Notes under the pieces: model-generated
Databases searched by the model: none
What the model was told of the DNA's origin: nothing
What the model saw: the letters and a program-made list of their open reading frames with translations, nothing else
Made by a program: the position numbers and the translations under genes
Source of the DNA: Pyropia haitanensis
Lineage: Eukaryota; Rhodophyta; Bangiophyceae; Bangiales; Bangiaceae
NCBI GenBank assembly: GCA_008729055.1
Contig: SDUX01000001.1
Span: 2,829,206 to 2,893,205 of the forward strand
Length of the DNA stretch: 64,000 nt
Direction of reading: 5' to 3'
Part shown: in pieces, positions 21,327-32,976 of the stretch
How positions within the stretch are numbered: position 1 is the first letter of the stretch
Layout of the letters: each line of letters begins with the position of its first letter

Positions 21327-22036
21327 GAGCCGCCCGCCGTGCCCGCCCGCCCCGCCAGGTCACACACCCAGCAAGGGCAGCCCGGCACGAGCGGCCGCGT
21401 GTCCCGGACATACGCCCAGTCGCGCAGCCGCAGGTGGCGGGCGGTGGCCACATCCACCGCCACCCCCGCGGCGGCCCTATCAAACGGCCAGCTCGCGTCG
21501 AGGGTGTCGACGCCGGCGGCGATCGCGGCGAGCGCCTCGCCGGGCGAGCCGCCCCCGCCGGCAAGGTGCCGCGGCAGCGACGGCGGCAGCGCCGCGACCG
21601 CCGCGCGCACCGCCGCCCAGCGCGCGTCGGGAGGCTCGCCGGCGTAGGGGTCGGCGAGGACGGCGCCGACGATGGGCGTGCCGCCAGCGGTGGCCGCCGC
21701 CGCCGCCGCCGCCGTCGCGACCGCCGCGCCCGCCGCGGCGCGTGACGCTGGCAGCACTCCCCCGTGGATGGGCGCCCACACCTCGCCGGGGAGGGGCGGC
21801 GCCGCGGCGACCGCCGCGGCGAGCAGCTCCCCGCTCCGCCGCACCGCTCGGCGCGTCGACGCGGGCGTTGCCGCCGCCGCGGGCGGTGCCTCGGCGGGCG
21901 CCTCGACGGCATGACCGCCGCGAGGCGGACCGCCTCGGCAGCCGCACCCGCGACCGCGCGGTCGGCGTGTCGAGCATTGTGGCAAGAGTCTGCATGTCAT
22001 AGCCGGGGTCCCCAATTCGTCTCCCAGAGGAAACAT
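21041..22036 (-). CDS. QTRT2: Queuine tRNA-ribosyltransferase accessory subunit 2 (QTRT2), N-terminally incomplete
   Basis: Non-catalytic partner of the enzyme that replaces guanine-34 by queuine in tRNA anticodons. RRAVRRSGELL, GGTPIVGAVLADPYAGEP, SPGEALAAIAAGVDTLDASW and LRLRDWAYVRDTRPLVPG follow the barrel of QTRT2 in order. The zinc site is complete: GCPCWVCDL (CxCxxC) and, after a Gly-rich insert, YTRAYLWHLVEVQELLAPTL with the zinc-binding His. The catalytic Asp region of the active subunit is SWPFDRA here, consistent with the accessory subunit. Two C runs (21154-21171 and 21073-21088) shift the frame; reading across gives WRAFVDAWQEAKRRA, the expected C-terminal helix, ending near 21041. 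Roughly the first 100 residues of the family are not found, so an upstream exon is missed or the gene is 5' truncated. Confidence 0.83.
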
Positions 22037-23283
22037 TTCGCGAGCCCAGCCGAATAGCCAGATTCAGGACGGACTTGAGAAGGACGTCATCTGAGCTTGC
22101 TGGGATAGGAAGATGAAGATGCTGACGCCCTAATGTAGCCCCTCTAATCCCCCCTAATGCGAGTGTTTCCCGGAAGGAAGAACTAGAGAGTGGCTCCCCT
22201 TCGTGTGTCCGACAGTTGTTCTAGATTTTTCCCCAATTATTGATCTGGACGGGAACGTCGACGCCGACGCTTCAAGGGGGGAGGGCGGGGGGCACCCCCG
22301 CGCTTCCGCAGGAGCCACTTAGCCGGGCCCTCGCGCGGTCTTGACGGAGGGGAACTCGAAGATGGCAAAGTGGACAGGGAGAGGTTGGTGCCTCCGCCAG
22401 TGTGGCGGGCGTGTGGAGGGCCCACCCGAACGACCACAATCCGAATTTTAAGTTGTCCATGATTTTCAGTCAAGTGGTCATGTAAGTATTCATGAACAGA
22501 TTGGTCGGTCTCTAACGCAGTAACCGGGAAGGGGAAGGGCAGTGTGCCAAAAACGCTAAGCCTTTACTGACCATGGGAGAGAGCTCTAGCTACCATGCAA
22601 AGAAAGCTAACTATAGTCCGCGTCGGCATCGCCCGACGCGTTCGTACCGTCCGCGCCGGCGAAGCCCGGCGCGGCACAAGAAGAAAGGGCGGACAGCCCT
22701 TCCCGGACGCGCGCGCTAAAGAGCGCGGGGAGGCTAGGGGACGCGGCAAGAAGGAGGACGTTGCCGCCTCCCGGTCGGCAGCGGAGGGGTCGGCCCGGCC
22801 GTCTAAATGCCGCGCCCGGTGTCCCCACCGGCGGCCCGCCGCCGAGGCCGCCGGGTGGTGCGTGCGTGGGGCGGGGGAGGCTGCGGGCCGGTGCCCGCCG
22901 CGCGGCGGCGCCGCCGCCGCTCCCGCCACACCGCCGCCAAGGCGGTTCGCGGGTCCCGGTCGAAACGGTCCGCCGCTGCCGCCTGCCAAGCGGCGCAGGC
23001 TCCCGCCAACGCCGCCTGGCGGACGACGGCGGCGGTCGTCAAACGAAACGGCCCGTGTGCACCCTCGCCGCTTGCCGCGGCGGCCGGGCCGCCCCCTCCC
23101 AGGCGGGCCAGTTAACAGGCTTGTCCTAGTGTGGGGAAAGTGGGCGTTTCTTCAATATATTTCATGAATGAACAAATAGCGTACATAACGAATTCATTGA
23201 ACCTCGTAATTGTCCTGACCTACATTAGTTCCTACCTCAGGCTTTACGTAAACAGTTATGTGAACTCTCAAGCCTTTTTCGGG
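22037..23283. other. Intergenic region; possible weak minus-strand coding remnant
   Basis: No confident gene. A minus-strand stretch at about 22890-23040 reads QAALAGACAAWQAAAADRFD and RDPRTALAAVWRERRRR, which looks protein-like but has no ATG and no recognised family. 23130-23283 is strikingly AT-rich for this window and may be transposon-derived or the 3' flank of the next gene. Confidence 0.35.
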
Positions 23284-25473
23284 TCAAACCTCCGATACAC
23301 ACCCACCATCGTCGGGTTGGTGCGTCTGGCCAGCGAACGAAGGCTCGCAGACGCCCGCTGCCCCACACTGGAGGTCCTGCCCGCAGCCCCCACACGCGGT
23401 CGAGCACGGGTCGCCCGACCCGCCGTGGGACGTGCAGTACCCACCCCTGCACTGTGCGGTGCCCGCACAGGCGCGGTAGCCGTCGCACGCACCGCACCGG
23501 CCGACGGTGAGGACGTGCGGCGCCGGCGTCAGCGTCGGTGTCGGCGTTGGCGCGGGCGTCGGCGTTGGCGCGAGCGTCAGCGTTGGCGCGGGCATTGGCG
23601 TCGGCGCGGGCGTCGGCGAACACACGCCCGCCTCCCCACACTCGAGGCCCAGCCCGCAGCCCCCACACGCGGTCGAGCACGGGTCGCCCGACCCGCCGTG
23701 GGACGTGCAGTACCCACCCCTGCACTTTGCGGTGCCCGCACAGGCGCGGTAGCCGTCGCACGCACCGCACCGGCCGACGGTGAGGACGTGCGGCGCCGGC
23801 GTCAGCGTCGGTGTCGGCGTTGGCGCGGGCGTCGGCGTTGGCGCGAGCGTCAGCGTTGGCGCGGGCATTGGCGTCGGCGCGGGCGTCGGCGAACACACGC
23901 CCGCCTCCCCACACTCGAGGCCCAGCCCGCAGCCCCCACACGCGGTCGAGCACGGGTCGCCCGACCCGCCGTGGGACGTGCAGTACCCACCCCTGCACTG
24001 TGCGGTGCCCGCACAGGCGCGGTAGCCGTCGCACGCACCGCACCGGCCGACGGTGAGGACGTGCGGCGCCGGCGTCAGCGTCGGTGTCGGCGTTGGCGCG
24101 GGCGTCGGCGTTGGCGCGAGCGTCAGCGTTGGCGCGGGCATTGGCGTCGGCGCGGGCATTGGCGTCGGCGCGGGCGTCGGCGAACACACGCCCGCCTCCC
24201 CACACTCGAGGCCCAGCCCGCAGCCCCCACACGCGGTCGAGCACGGGTCGCCCGACCCGCCGTGGGACGTGCAGTACCCACCCCTGCACTGTGCGGTGCC
24301 CGCACAGGCGCGGTAGCCGTCGCACGCACCGCACCGGCCGACGGTGAGGACGTGCGGCGCCGGCGTCAGCGTCGGTGTCGGCGTTGGCGCGGGCGTCGGC
24401 GTTGGCGCGAGCGTCAGCGTTGGCGCGGGCATTGGCGTCGGCGCGGGCGTCGGCGAACACACGCCCGCCTCCCCACACTCGAGGCCCAGCCCGCAGCCCC
24501 CACACGCGGTCGAGCACGGGTCGCCCGACCCGCCGTGGGACGTGCAGTACCCACCCCTGCACTGTGCGGTGCCCGCACAGGCGCGGTAGCCGTCGCACGC
24601 ACCGCACCGGCCGACGGTGAGGACGTGCGGCGCCGGCGTCAGCGTCGGTGTCGGCGTTGGCGCGGGCGTCGGCGTTGGCGCGAGCGTCAGCGTTGGCGCG
24701 GGCATTGGCGTCGGCGCGGGCGTCGGCGAACACACGCCCGCCTCCCCACACTCGAGGCCCCGCGCGCAGCCGCCACACGTGGCCGAGCACGGGTCGCCGC
24801 GGCCGCCATAGGACATGCAAAAGCCGCGCCAGCACCACTCCGAGCGAGCACACACGCGGGCGCCACCGCACCGGGAGCACCGGGCGGCGGTGACGGCGTG
24901 CGGCGGTTTGGCACACCGGCGGTTGGCGGCACACACCAGCCCCGAGCCGCAGACGGTGCACCCCTTGTTGCACACGCTGCCGGCAACGCCCAAAGCGGCG
25001 CACGTGCGCACGGAGCCGCGTGCGGCGGCGGGGTTCTCGACGCACGCCGTCCCCGCGGCGCAGGTGCCAAGGGGCGCGCGCCCACCGCCGCTCCAGCCGC
25101 ATGGCGCGCAGCGCGGCAGGACGCGGCTGCGCTCAAAGGAGGACCCAGAGGAGCGGCCGGCGCTGCCGCCGGCGCCGCCTGCACCGCCGACGCTGCCGTG
25201 CCTGCCGTCCGCGCCGTGTCCGCCGTCTGCGCCGCGACTGCCGTCGGAGAGGCGACTGCCGTCGGCACGGCGCCAGGCGTCGGCACGGCGCCAGGCGTCG
25301 GCACGGCGCCAGGCGTCGGCGCGGCGCCAGGCGTCGGCGCGGCGCCAGGCGTCGGCGCCACTAAGCGCCGTGCGCCACTGCCCCAACGACCCCGTGGCGG
25401 GGGCTGCCGCGCCGTCCGCCACCGCCGCCGCGGCTGCCACGGCGACCGCCACCAGAACCACGAGGCGGCCCAT
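23284..25473 (-). CDS. Secreted cysteine-rich repeat protein with Pro/Thr linkers (copy 2)
   Basis: Uninterrupted 729-aa frame. The start ATG at 25473 gives a signal peptide ([20 protein letters not shown]). Then come five ADAWRR hexapeptides, a Gly/Ser region and a Cys-rich head ([21 protein letters not shown]) matching the head of the protein at 6-9 kb. Six Cys modules follow ([48 protein letters not shown]), separated by about 30-residue linkers of PTPAPTP/LTLAP type; the last module ends [21 protein letters not shown]. The linkers resemble extended, probably O-glycosylated spacers, so the protein looks like disulphide-bonded beads on rods. A wall or matrix role is inference. Compared with copy 1, the heads are alike but the repeats have different sequence and linkers. 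Confidence 0.85.
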   Translation of the reverse strand: MGRLVVLVAVAVAAAAAVADGAAAPATGSLGQWRTALSGADAWRRADAWRRADAWRRADAWRRADAWRRADGSRLSDGSRGADGGHGADGRHGSVGGAGGAGGSAGRSSGSSFERSRVLPRCAPCGWSGGGRAPLGTCAAGTACVENPAAARGSVRTCAALGVAGSVCNKGCTVCGSGLVCAANRRCAKPPHAVTAARCSRCGGARVCARSEWCWRGFCMSYGGRGDPCSATCGGCARGLECGEAGVCSPTPAPTPMPAPTLTLAPTPTPAPTPTPTLTPAPHVLTVGRCGACDGYRACAGTAQCRGGYCTSHGGSGDPCSTACGGCGLGLECGEAGVCSPTPAPTPMPAPTLTLAPTPTPAPTPTPTLTPAPHVLTVGRCGACDGYRACAGTAQCRGGYCTSHGGSGDPCSTACGGCGLGLECGEAGVCSPTPAPTPMPAPTPMPAPTLTLAPTPTPAPTPTPTLTPAPHVLTVGRCGACDGYRACAGTAQCRGGYCTSHGGSGDPCSTACGGCGLGLECGEAGVCSPTPAPTPMPAPTLTLAPTPTPAPTPTPTLTPAPHVLTVGRCGACDGYRACAGTAKCRGGYCTSHGGSGDPCSTACGGCGLGLECGEAGVCSPTPAPTPMPAPTLTLAPTPTPAPTPTPTLTPAPHVLTVGRCGACDGYRACAGTAQCRGGYCTSHGGSGDPCSTACGGCGQDLQCGAAGVCEPSFAGQTHQPDDGGCVSEV
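23360..24890. repeat. Intragenic 273-bp tandem array with GTCGGCG minisatellite linkers
   Basis: Near-identical units start at 23507, 23780, 24053, 24344 and 24617; the third is 291 bp because one 18-bp (PTPMPA) subunit is duplicated. Each unit encodes one Cys module plus one Pro/Thr linker on the minus strand. Confidence 0.95.
25270..25365. repeat. 18-bp tandem repeat encoding ADAWRR
   Basis: Five copies of an 18-bp unit (core CGGCGCCAGGCGTCGGC) near the N terminus of the Cys-rich protein, coding ADAWRR on the minus strand. Confidence 0.9.
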
Positions 25474-26515
25474 CGGGTGGACCGCCGAGGCGACTACCGA
25501 GGGGGGAGAAAGAGGGGGGCGGGGGGGGGGAGGGGGGGGGGGGGGGAAAGGGGGACAGCGGCGGCAGCGGACGGTGGGCCAGGGCGGCTGCGGCACGCCG
25601 CGACGGGTGGGTGGGCACGGCTGGGCGGGCGGGCGAGCGGTCCCGGCGGGGGAGCCCTGCCTATGAACGCCCCACGCCGCGGCAGCGGCCGCGACGCCGC
25701 GGACCGGGTCGCCCCCGCCTGCCGGCTGCCGCGGCGGCGGCCAGCTCGCGGCGCCACGACCGCCGCGTCCGCCTTGGGCGTCCGCACCCCCCACACCCGT
25801 CGCACCTCCCCCTCCCCCCCCGTCAAGCCGGCAGCCCAGACGCACCCCTCTGGTGCCGGCAACCCGCTGGTGCCGACCCGCCCTCCCTCCCCGGCCGGCG
25901 ACTCCCCTCACGACCACCCCCTCTGCAGACGGAATGGATTGTCCGCTGCGGCTTTCTGGTTCCCTTCACAGAGCCCTTGATGCGTGGTTCCTCTCACAGA
26001 GCCCTTCATGCCTGGTTCCCCTCACAAAGCCCTTGATGCCTGGTTCCCCTCGCCCCTCCCCGTCGCGCCGCTTCCGCGCCCACACCCAGAGTGCCGCGGC
26101 TGGTGCGCGCCCATCCATGGCACGCGCCCCGCCGCAGCCTCAGACGTCGTGCGCCAACCCGCCCCACCGCGAGCACTCGAGCCGTCCCCCCCCCTCCCCT
26201 GGCCGCCGCCACGGTCCATGGCGGGGAACGCACCGCCGCCGCGGCCGCTTCTCCTCCCCCCCCGCTGCTCCCGCGTCCCCACCTGGGATGCGAACCCAGC
26301 GGCTGCCGCGGCTGACGCGTGTGCCGCGACCGGTGCGTAGGTAGCTGCGGCCGATGCGGACGCGGCGGGCGGAGGTCAGGGGGACAAGAATAAAAAGGAA
26401 CGCCCAAAAACGTACAGCAGCACCCGCAGCCACTGGCGGGCACGCGGGAGGGCAACGGCGGCGGCGCGGAGTGGCCAAGCAGGGAGAGGGGGGTGGGGGC
26501 GCGGCCGTCACCGCT
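25474..26515. other. Intergenic region with a 28-bp tandem repeat
   Basis: Upstream of the second Cys-rich gene. Three 28-bp units (TGGTTCCCTTCACAGAGCCC type) lie at 25957-26040, followed by a partial unit. A T-loop-like word at about 26284-26300 was examined and rejected as a tRNA. No gene recognised. Confidence 0.55.
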
Positions 26516-27722
26516 GCGCAGTGCGTGCTAAATCGACACAAAAATTTCTTGCTTTTCCGTTGTTTGGCCCGCCCCGCAAGCGATTGTGAACGTCTGTTTT
26601 GACAGTGTGAGCGCTGCATTTTCTCGGTTTCTTTGTTTTTGATTTACATGGGTGCCTTTCGGTCCATCGACGGAGTGCATCTCAAACAGAAAGAAGCGCT
26701 TGGTGCTGAGCTGTCTGGGCCTACAAAATCATCCATGACGACGGACCGAAACGCTTCACTGTCGGGCTCCATGCAATCCGCGTCTTGGAAGGTTACCGAC
26801 GACCGCAAGGTGGCTTGCGGGCCGCCGCAGAGTACCTTGCGGAATCTCCTCTGAATGGGCCATTGCGGCGGAAATCTCCAGCACTCTGCGGAGCCCAGGG
26901 GTCAGAAAAGTGACGTTGAGCGAGACGCCTTGACGAGGCACTTGATGACCCGGCTTTGGCGGATGGCGTAGCACAAAGGGGTGGCACCCTCTTCCCCCCC
27001 CCCTCCACTCCGCTCAGCCGCTTCTCTGCCCGCAGGTGGCCCCGCCACCGTGACTCCCCCACGCCCGTCCGCTCCCCCCCCGTTCTCGTCCGTGGGGGTC
27101 GCAGTGATGACGGCAGTTCGGGGCGCTGCGGAGCGGCAGCCACTGCAGGCTGTTGCAACTGGAAACGGTGGCGCGGCGCGGGGACGGTGCCCGCCGTCAA
27201 CTTCGCTTCATCCGATAGCAGCTCCCTCTCCCACCTCCCCTTTCCCTCGGTTCGCCTCCGCTTCCGCCTCGCTCTCGACGGTAGGTATCGCCATGGAAGC
27301 GGCATCCACTGAGTCATAGAAGCCGGACCCTGGCTGTCTGCGGCAGGTGATGGTACTTAACCACCTTGAGGTGTGCGGCTCCACTGCGGTGCTGGCGCAA
27401 GTAAACGAGCAGCTGCTGTCTCAGCGGAAGAGCGAGAACTCGGCGCTTGTCCAGGTAGCCCAGACGGCCCAGGGCTTCGAACACCTGTTCCGTCCCGGCC
27501 TCTGATTGGATACACTCCGACGGTTGTTGACCGTCCACGGCGTGGGAGATTTTCGCAAATGGTCGCGCAAAAATGACTGACTTGAGGAACAAGCAGACTC
27601 CACACAAAAATGTTGCTTGTCCAAGCAGATTGGCTCGCGTAAAAGCAAGATCCCACGCAAGCCCAAAAGGGGGCCAGCATCCGAAAAAGTACTTTTTTAT
27701 GACAGTCTAGCACCCACTGCGC
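26516..27722. mobile_element. TIR DNA transposon, copy A (1.2 kb)
   Basis: Ends carry inverted GCGCAGTG (26516 and 27715-27722) with further, weaker inverted similarity (GTGCTA, then T/A-rich words, CTTGCTTTT). The same element lies in opposite orientation at 51999-53213. A minus-strand frame (about 27314-27530) encodes EALGRLGYLDKRRVLALPLR and QQLLVYLRQHRSGAAHLK, conserved in copy B, so part of the element is or was coding. No transposase motif is recognisable. Long inverted ends suggest a Mutator-like or similar cut-and-paste element; no target-site duplication was identified. Confidence 0.75.
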
Positions 27723-29507
27723 GGCGGGGGGGAGTGCGCGGCCGCCGCCTGCCGGCGGCGGCGAGGCCCGTGCGGCTGCCGAGCGCGCCCAGATCATGCG
27801 TACGAAGGCAAGGTGTTGCAGACGCGAATCCATGGCACGAGGCGGGAACGCACGGCCTCCAGGGGATGCAATGCGGGCGGTGCACCCGAAGAAACGCCAA
27901 TAAGCTCCACTTTCGAAGACAGGTCTTAGAAAGGAGAGTGAAAATGTGAGAGTGCTCGCCACGTGTGCCCTCTTGACTCGATGAGGCCAAATCGGAACCA
28001 GGCGGGTGCTCGTTTGGATCAAGCCCGGGCGGAACACTTCGCTCACGGCAACGACGCCGCGACTGTTCTGGGGACGACGTGGCCACCACGCCGCGCCTCA
28101 CCGACACGACCCATTGCCTTGGCCACACGACGGCTTCTCGTTGATGGGGACGTGCTCCCGGTGTCGTGCCTACGGTCTTCTTGATGCGGATGGTGACGGG
28201 TAGAGGCGCGCCTGGTGCGTACTCCTCCTGCCCGATCGAGTGGACCTGCCGGCGGCCTGTGTGGTGCGACTCGATACAGGTACGCGCCGCACGCCCTGCA
28301 CTACGCCCTCCCTCCGCACCCCTCTGTTTTCCCTCGTCTGTCGCGTTGCCACAGCCGACCCCCCACCCTCCCCTCCTACTCTTCGTGAAGGATGATCGCG
28401 GGCTTTGTATTTATACAAAACGACTTCTTCTTCCACTGAACCCTGGATGATTGATACCACACCCCCGCCTCGGCTGGGAACAGCCGCTGCTGACACGTGC
28501 GCCGTGCCGCCTACGAAGCGCTGCCCTCCCCTCGCGCCAAGCGCGTCGTTTGAGGGTGGGCGTGGCTTGGCGGCTTGGTCTTAGCCCCTTGACGGAATCC
28601 ACGTTGAATGGACGGCCAACTCACCATGTACATTGTTTGCTTTGTGTCCCTGGTGGTACGTGCGCTGGCCGTCTTGTGTTTCCGCTTCATGTCCGTCGGT
28701 GGCTGCTGCGCTCGGCTGCCCAAATAGATGGCGTTGACAGAGTGTCGTGGTTGCGGTGTGTCCCTCCTTCCATCACTTGACCGGTTCCCGTTTCCACACG
28801 CTTGCTCAACCGTTACCGTTTTCTGGGCACGCAAGTCAGTCGACGATTCATGCCGCCCATCCTCCCCCCCCCCCCATCCGTTCCCGTCCACCCCTCACCT
28901 CCCCATAGGCTCGACCGTCATCGTCGTCGCCCGTTCCTCCACCGTCGTCCGTACCCACTGCGCGGATACTGATGCTCCCACCGCGGGGGGCACGGCTGTA
29001 CCCGGTGCGGGCGACGCGTCCCTGCCGGGCACGCACCCGGTCGCCAAGAACAACAGACAGCATCGGGAAATTTGATAGAGGGACACCAAGGCCGCCGTGG
29101 CGCCCCCCACTCCGCACGGCGGCATCGGGCGGCGTCGGGCGGCGTCGGGCGGCGTCGAAAAGTACGCCGAGAGCCGCGCTGCCACCCTCCCCCTCCCGAC
29201 GGGGACGTGCGGCCGACGGAAAAACGAAAACAGTAAACGGCAATGAGTCGGAGAGGCAGCAGCCGCCCGGTCGGCGGGAACGGCGCGGCAGCCCACCCCC
29301 CCGTGACCACCGTGGCCAGCAGGGGGGTGCGAAGGGCGGCCAGCAGCCAGCACCGAAAACACAGGCGGCTGCCCACCTCCCCCTCCCCCGCCCTTCACCC
29401 GCAACCCCTACCCATCCCCGTTGCGCACGGCGCCTAGCGCGTCGCGCAGGCGCGGAGTCCGACCGTCCCCGCGCCGCCGCGCTCCTCCGCCGCCGCCCGC
29501 TCCCCCG
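27723..29507. other. Intergenic region, mixed composition
   Basis: No recognisable gene. Includes a decanucleotide tandem (GGGCGGCGTC, four copies near 29125-29160). Some frames are open but none has natural composition or a known motif. Confidence 0.45.
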
Positions 29508-29696
29508 TCAAAACGTCTGCCGGTTGAGCCGCGCCTCGCGCACGCGGCACGCCGCCTCGAGCGCGTCGAGCGTGGCGCGGGCCCACGCCGGCCACGCCGG
29601 CCACGCGCCGCCGCCGCCGTCGGTGCGGCCGCGGCGGACGACAACGACGATGCGCGCGTCGCTGCTGCGGTCCACGCCGACAACCACCCGCGAGGT

Positions 29697-29741
<45 letters not shown>

Positions 29742-30125
29742 CAGCCCGCCGTCGCCGCCGCCGCCCTTGGCGCCCCCCCCCGCGGGGGACAGCGGCGGCA
29801 TGAGCGGACTCCCCCCCCCCCCCCCCCCCCCCCCGGCGGCAGCGGCACAACCGCCTCGAGCCGCAGGTCCCGCCTGGACGCGGCGGACACGCCACACCCC
29901 GCGTCGCGGAGGACCTGCCCCGCCAGGCCGAGCACCTCCGTCGGCGTCAGGATCGTGTGCAGGCCCCGCCGCACGCCCGCGCCGCCGCCAACGCCGACGA
30001 GCGCGGCGGTCGCCGCGGCGGCGGCGCGGAAGCGGCCGACGGCGGCGGCGACAAGCAGCGCCGCGCCGGGCGCCACGCACCCGACCGCCGCCAGGGGGGA
30101 CGCCAACCCGCCGGGGACCGCGTCC

Positions 30126-30190
<65 letters not shown>

Positions 30191-31744
30191 CGTCGCTGCC
30201 ATGCCGTTACCCAGTGGCGGCGGCACGCGGGAGCGCTCCGTCGCGTCGGTCCCCGCCGCTGCCGCCGCCGGCGTCGTCGTCGTTGCCGCCGCCGCGACGG
30301 CTGCCCCCTCGGGCCGCGCCGCCGCCGCGGGTCGGCCGGCCGCCCGCCCCACCGCCGGCCGCGGCGCCGACAGGCCGCTGTTGCTCGAGCGGGAGCTCAG
30401 GTCACTCAGCACGCTGCTGCTGCTGCCCCCCGACGGCGCGGGCCGCCGCCGCCGCGCCACCGACGGGTGCGCAGCGGGGCCGGGGGGTGGCGGGGAGGGG
30501 GGGGAGGGGGGGGGTGCCGCCGCCGCCGTGGCAACCACACCGTCACCACCTCCGCCGCCGCCACCACCAACCCCAACTCCGCCGCCACCGCTCGCAGGCG
30601 CCGCCCCACCCCGCCGCGCGACGCCACCCGACGGCCGCCCGTCGCCCGGGTGGCGGCCGCGCCCATCGTGCGAGCGCCCCCCTCCCCCGGGCACGCCAGC
30701 GGCGGCGGTGAGGGCGGGCGCAGACCGGCGGACGGAGGCGGCGCCCCCCCCCCCAGCCCCCCCACCCCCCCCGACGCCCGTCGAGTGCCGCGGCCGCCGC
30801 CGTGGCGGCGGCGCCGCGCTCGACCGCCGCCGGCCGCCGCGGCGGCCGCCGCCCGCGTCCCCCTCCGAGTCGGACGACGACGATGACCGCGACGACGACG
30901 CGTGGCGCAGCCGCCCAGACAGACGCGGGCCGAGCTCCGCGGCCGACGCAGAGGCGGGCAGGCGGCCCGCACTCCCCCCCCCCAGCCGCCACCACCACCA
31001 CCACCACCACCACCACCACCACCACCACCGCTGAAGCCGCCGGCGCCGCCGCCCCCTTGCCCCCCCCCCGTGGCGTCGGCGCCGCAAACATCGAATCCTC
31101 CACCGTGTGCAGCCGCCGCTCCAGCTGCGTCAGCACCGAGTCAATCGCCGCCGCGTTGAGGCTGCCGCCCCGCGTGGGGCGCGGGCGCCCCCGAGGGGCC
31201 CCGGCGGCCATGGTGGGCGCCGCCGCCAGCGGCTGACCGTGGCCGACCGCGTCGGGGTAGGGCCGGGGGAGGACGTGCGGGGGGGGGGGGGCGCCCCGGC
31301 GGCCGGCCACCCCCCGGCAAACGTCGCGGCGGGGCGGGGGGGGCGGCGCCACCACCCCGCCGCCGTGGCAGTGACAGCGGCTCGTCGGCGGGGGCGGCGG
31401 GGGGGACGAGCGCCGCGGCGGGGGCGTCTGGGGTGGAGCGGCAGCGGCGGCCCATGCCGGTCATCGGCGGCGGCGGTGGTAGCACCAGCCGCCGCGGCAC
31501 CGACGGCCGCGCCGGCGGCTCTGCGCTGGGGACGGGTGGGGGGGGGGGAAGGGGGCGGGGGGGGGGGGGGGGGAGGCGCCGCACCGCGCGCGCCCGCCGC
31601 TACAGCACCATCGCCGCCGCCACCGCCGACGCCGCCGCCGCCGCCGCTGCCGGCGGGCCGCTCCGCCGGTGGCGGCCGCGGCGGTCGCCGCGGCCTGCCG
31701 CCGGTGCCGCCGGTGACGGCCGTCGCGATGACGGCCGCCGTCAT
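29508..31744 (-). CDS. Disordered Ser/Gly-rich protein with KA1-like C-terminal domain
   Basis: Function unknown. From the proposed ATG at 31744, natural-looking segments are MTGMGRRCRSTPDAPAAALV, SLNAAAIDSVLTQLERRLHT then VEDSMF (a short coiled coil), SSSSVLSDLSSRSSNSGLSA, ASPLAAVGCVAPGAALLVAA and LHTILTPTEVLGLAGQVLRD then AGCGVSAASRRDLRLEAVV; after a C24 run (29811-29834) the frame continues SRVVVGVDRSSDARIVVVVR, RGRTDGG, AWARATLDALEAACRVREAR and stops at 29508. The last part has the helix-strand, strand-strand-helix order and the Arg-Val-Val pattern of kinase-associated KA1 domains, which bind acidic membranes. No kinase domain is visible upstream. Frames shift at (CCA)n (30985-31031) and other runs. 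KA1 assignment is tentative. Confidence 0.5.
30985..31031. repeat. (CCA)n trinucleotide run
   Basis: About fifteen CCA units, inside the KA1-like gene; a likely site of frame uncertainty. Confidence 0.9.
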
Positions 31745-32976
31745 GGCGATCTCGAGGGGGGGGGTGGGTGGGCGGGAGACGCCACCGCCTCCCCTACCGG
31801 CCGGGCAGGCAGGCGCCGGCGGTCGCGTCGGCCGTCCCGGTGGTGCCGGCACGCGACACGGAAAGGGCGCGGCGCGCCTGCCGGGCGGTGAGTGGGTGAG
31901 GCGGGGGGGGCGAGGGGGGGGGGGAACGAAGCGCCCTCCCTCACCGCACCGCCCACGGTGTGTGTGTGCAGGGAGAGGAGGCGGGGAGGGGAGGGGAGGG
32001 GGGAGGGGGGGGGGGGCGGCGTGACGAGGGCGGGCGCAGCGGCCACGACCCAAAGAGGCCAGCCGCCGCCTGCCCGGCGCACCCGCCCCCCCGGCCAAAA
32101 ACTGTCCCGCAGGGACGGCGCTGGCAAAATAACGAGGCGACCGTGCGTGCGGGGGCGCGGGGACAGCACCCGTCGACAGGGCGGTCGGGGAAGGGCGAGC
32201 GCGACCCCGCCGCCCGCGACTGGCGAGGCCGCAGCGCGGCGCGTGGACCAGCGTGGGCTTGGGCACCCGCCGCGCTGGCAGCCCCGCGGCGGCGGCGGCG
32301 GCGGCGGCGGTCCCGCCCGAGGTCACGCCGGCCCGCCGGTCGGGTCGAGGCAACCGCCACAGCTGTGCCCCCGTGCGCGTCGTCCAGCGCACCACGCCAG
32401 GCCAGGTGTGGTGTAGGGATGGCAGCACGCCACCCGCCCCGCCCCCCCCCCCACTCTCCGTGTTTCTGGATGCAGTTGGTCTTGGCCAGCGGCGGCATCG
32501 TTGGCAGCGAGGAATGGGGGGGTCCTTGTCATACCAACCATAACGTCCAGGCTACATCTGCATTGGGAATGGCCCACGCGCAGGTGCGGAGCGGGGGGGG
32601 GGGAGTGGTGGCGACTGCAAAAGGCACGCCAACCACCCCCAGTGTTGGTTCACAGCCAAGCGCATTTGCTGGGAGGGGGGGGGGGAGGCGGCCCGCCGCA
32701 ACGACGGACGGACGGCAGAGGCCGCCGCGCAAGGCGGCGGCAGCTGATTGGCCGGGAGCCCGCGCGCTGAGGGCGAGCCGTTTGAACTTCTCTTTTGATT
32801 TTGGCTCGGTGGCGGCCACCCGCGGCGCCGCGCGAGGTGTCCGCGCGGCCGGGCAAGGCGCGATGCGGCCAATCACGGATCGGACCGCCAGCTGTCGTGG
32901 ACGGCGGCAATTCTGACAGTGCCGCTGCGGGAGACCGACAAGGACGCGGGTCTGACAGCTGCGAGGGAGACGGCTG
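31745..32976. other. Intergenic region with G-rich runs
   Basis: No gene recognised; contains G homopolymers near 31990-32020 and (CGG)n near 32286-32310. Confidence 0.45.

Noticed and set aside
23131..25980. 949-residue plus-strand open frame opposite the second Cys-rich gene
   Set aside because: Same cause: antisense of a 273-bp coding repeat; Arg/Ala-rich without domains.
26277..26363. tRNA-like T-arm (CTGGGTTCGCATCCCAG on the minus strand)
   Set aside because: An acceptor stem with one mismatch can be drawn, but the D-loop is about 17 nt and the anticodon arm does not form a 7-nt loop; not a credible tRNA.
28848..29404. Overlapping minus-strand open frames with hydrophobic patches
   Set aside because: No ATG-supported start with natural composition, no motif, and three competing frames over the same DNA.
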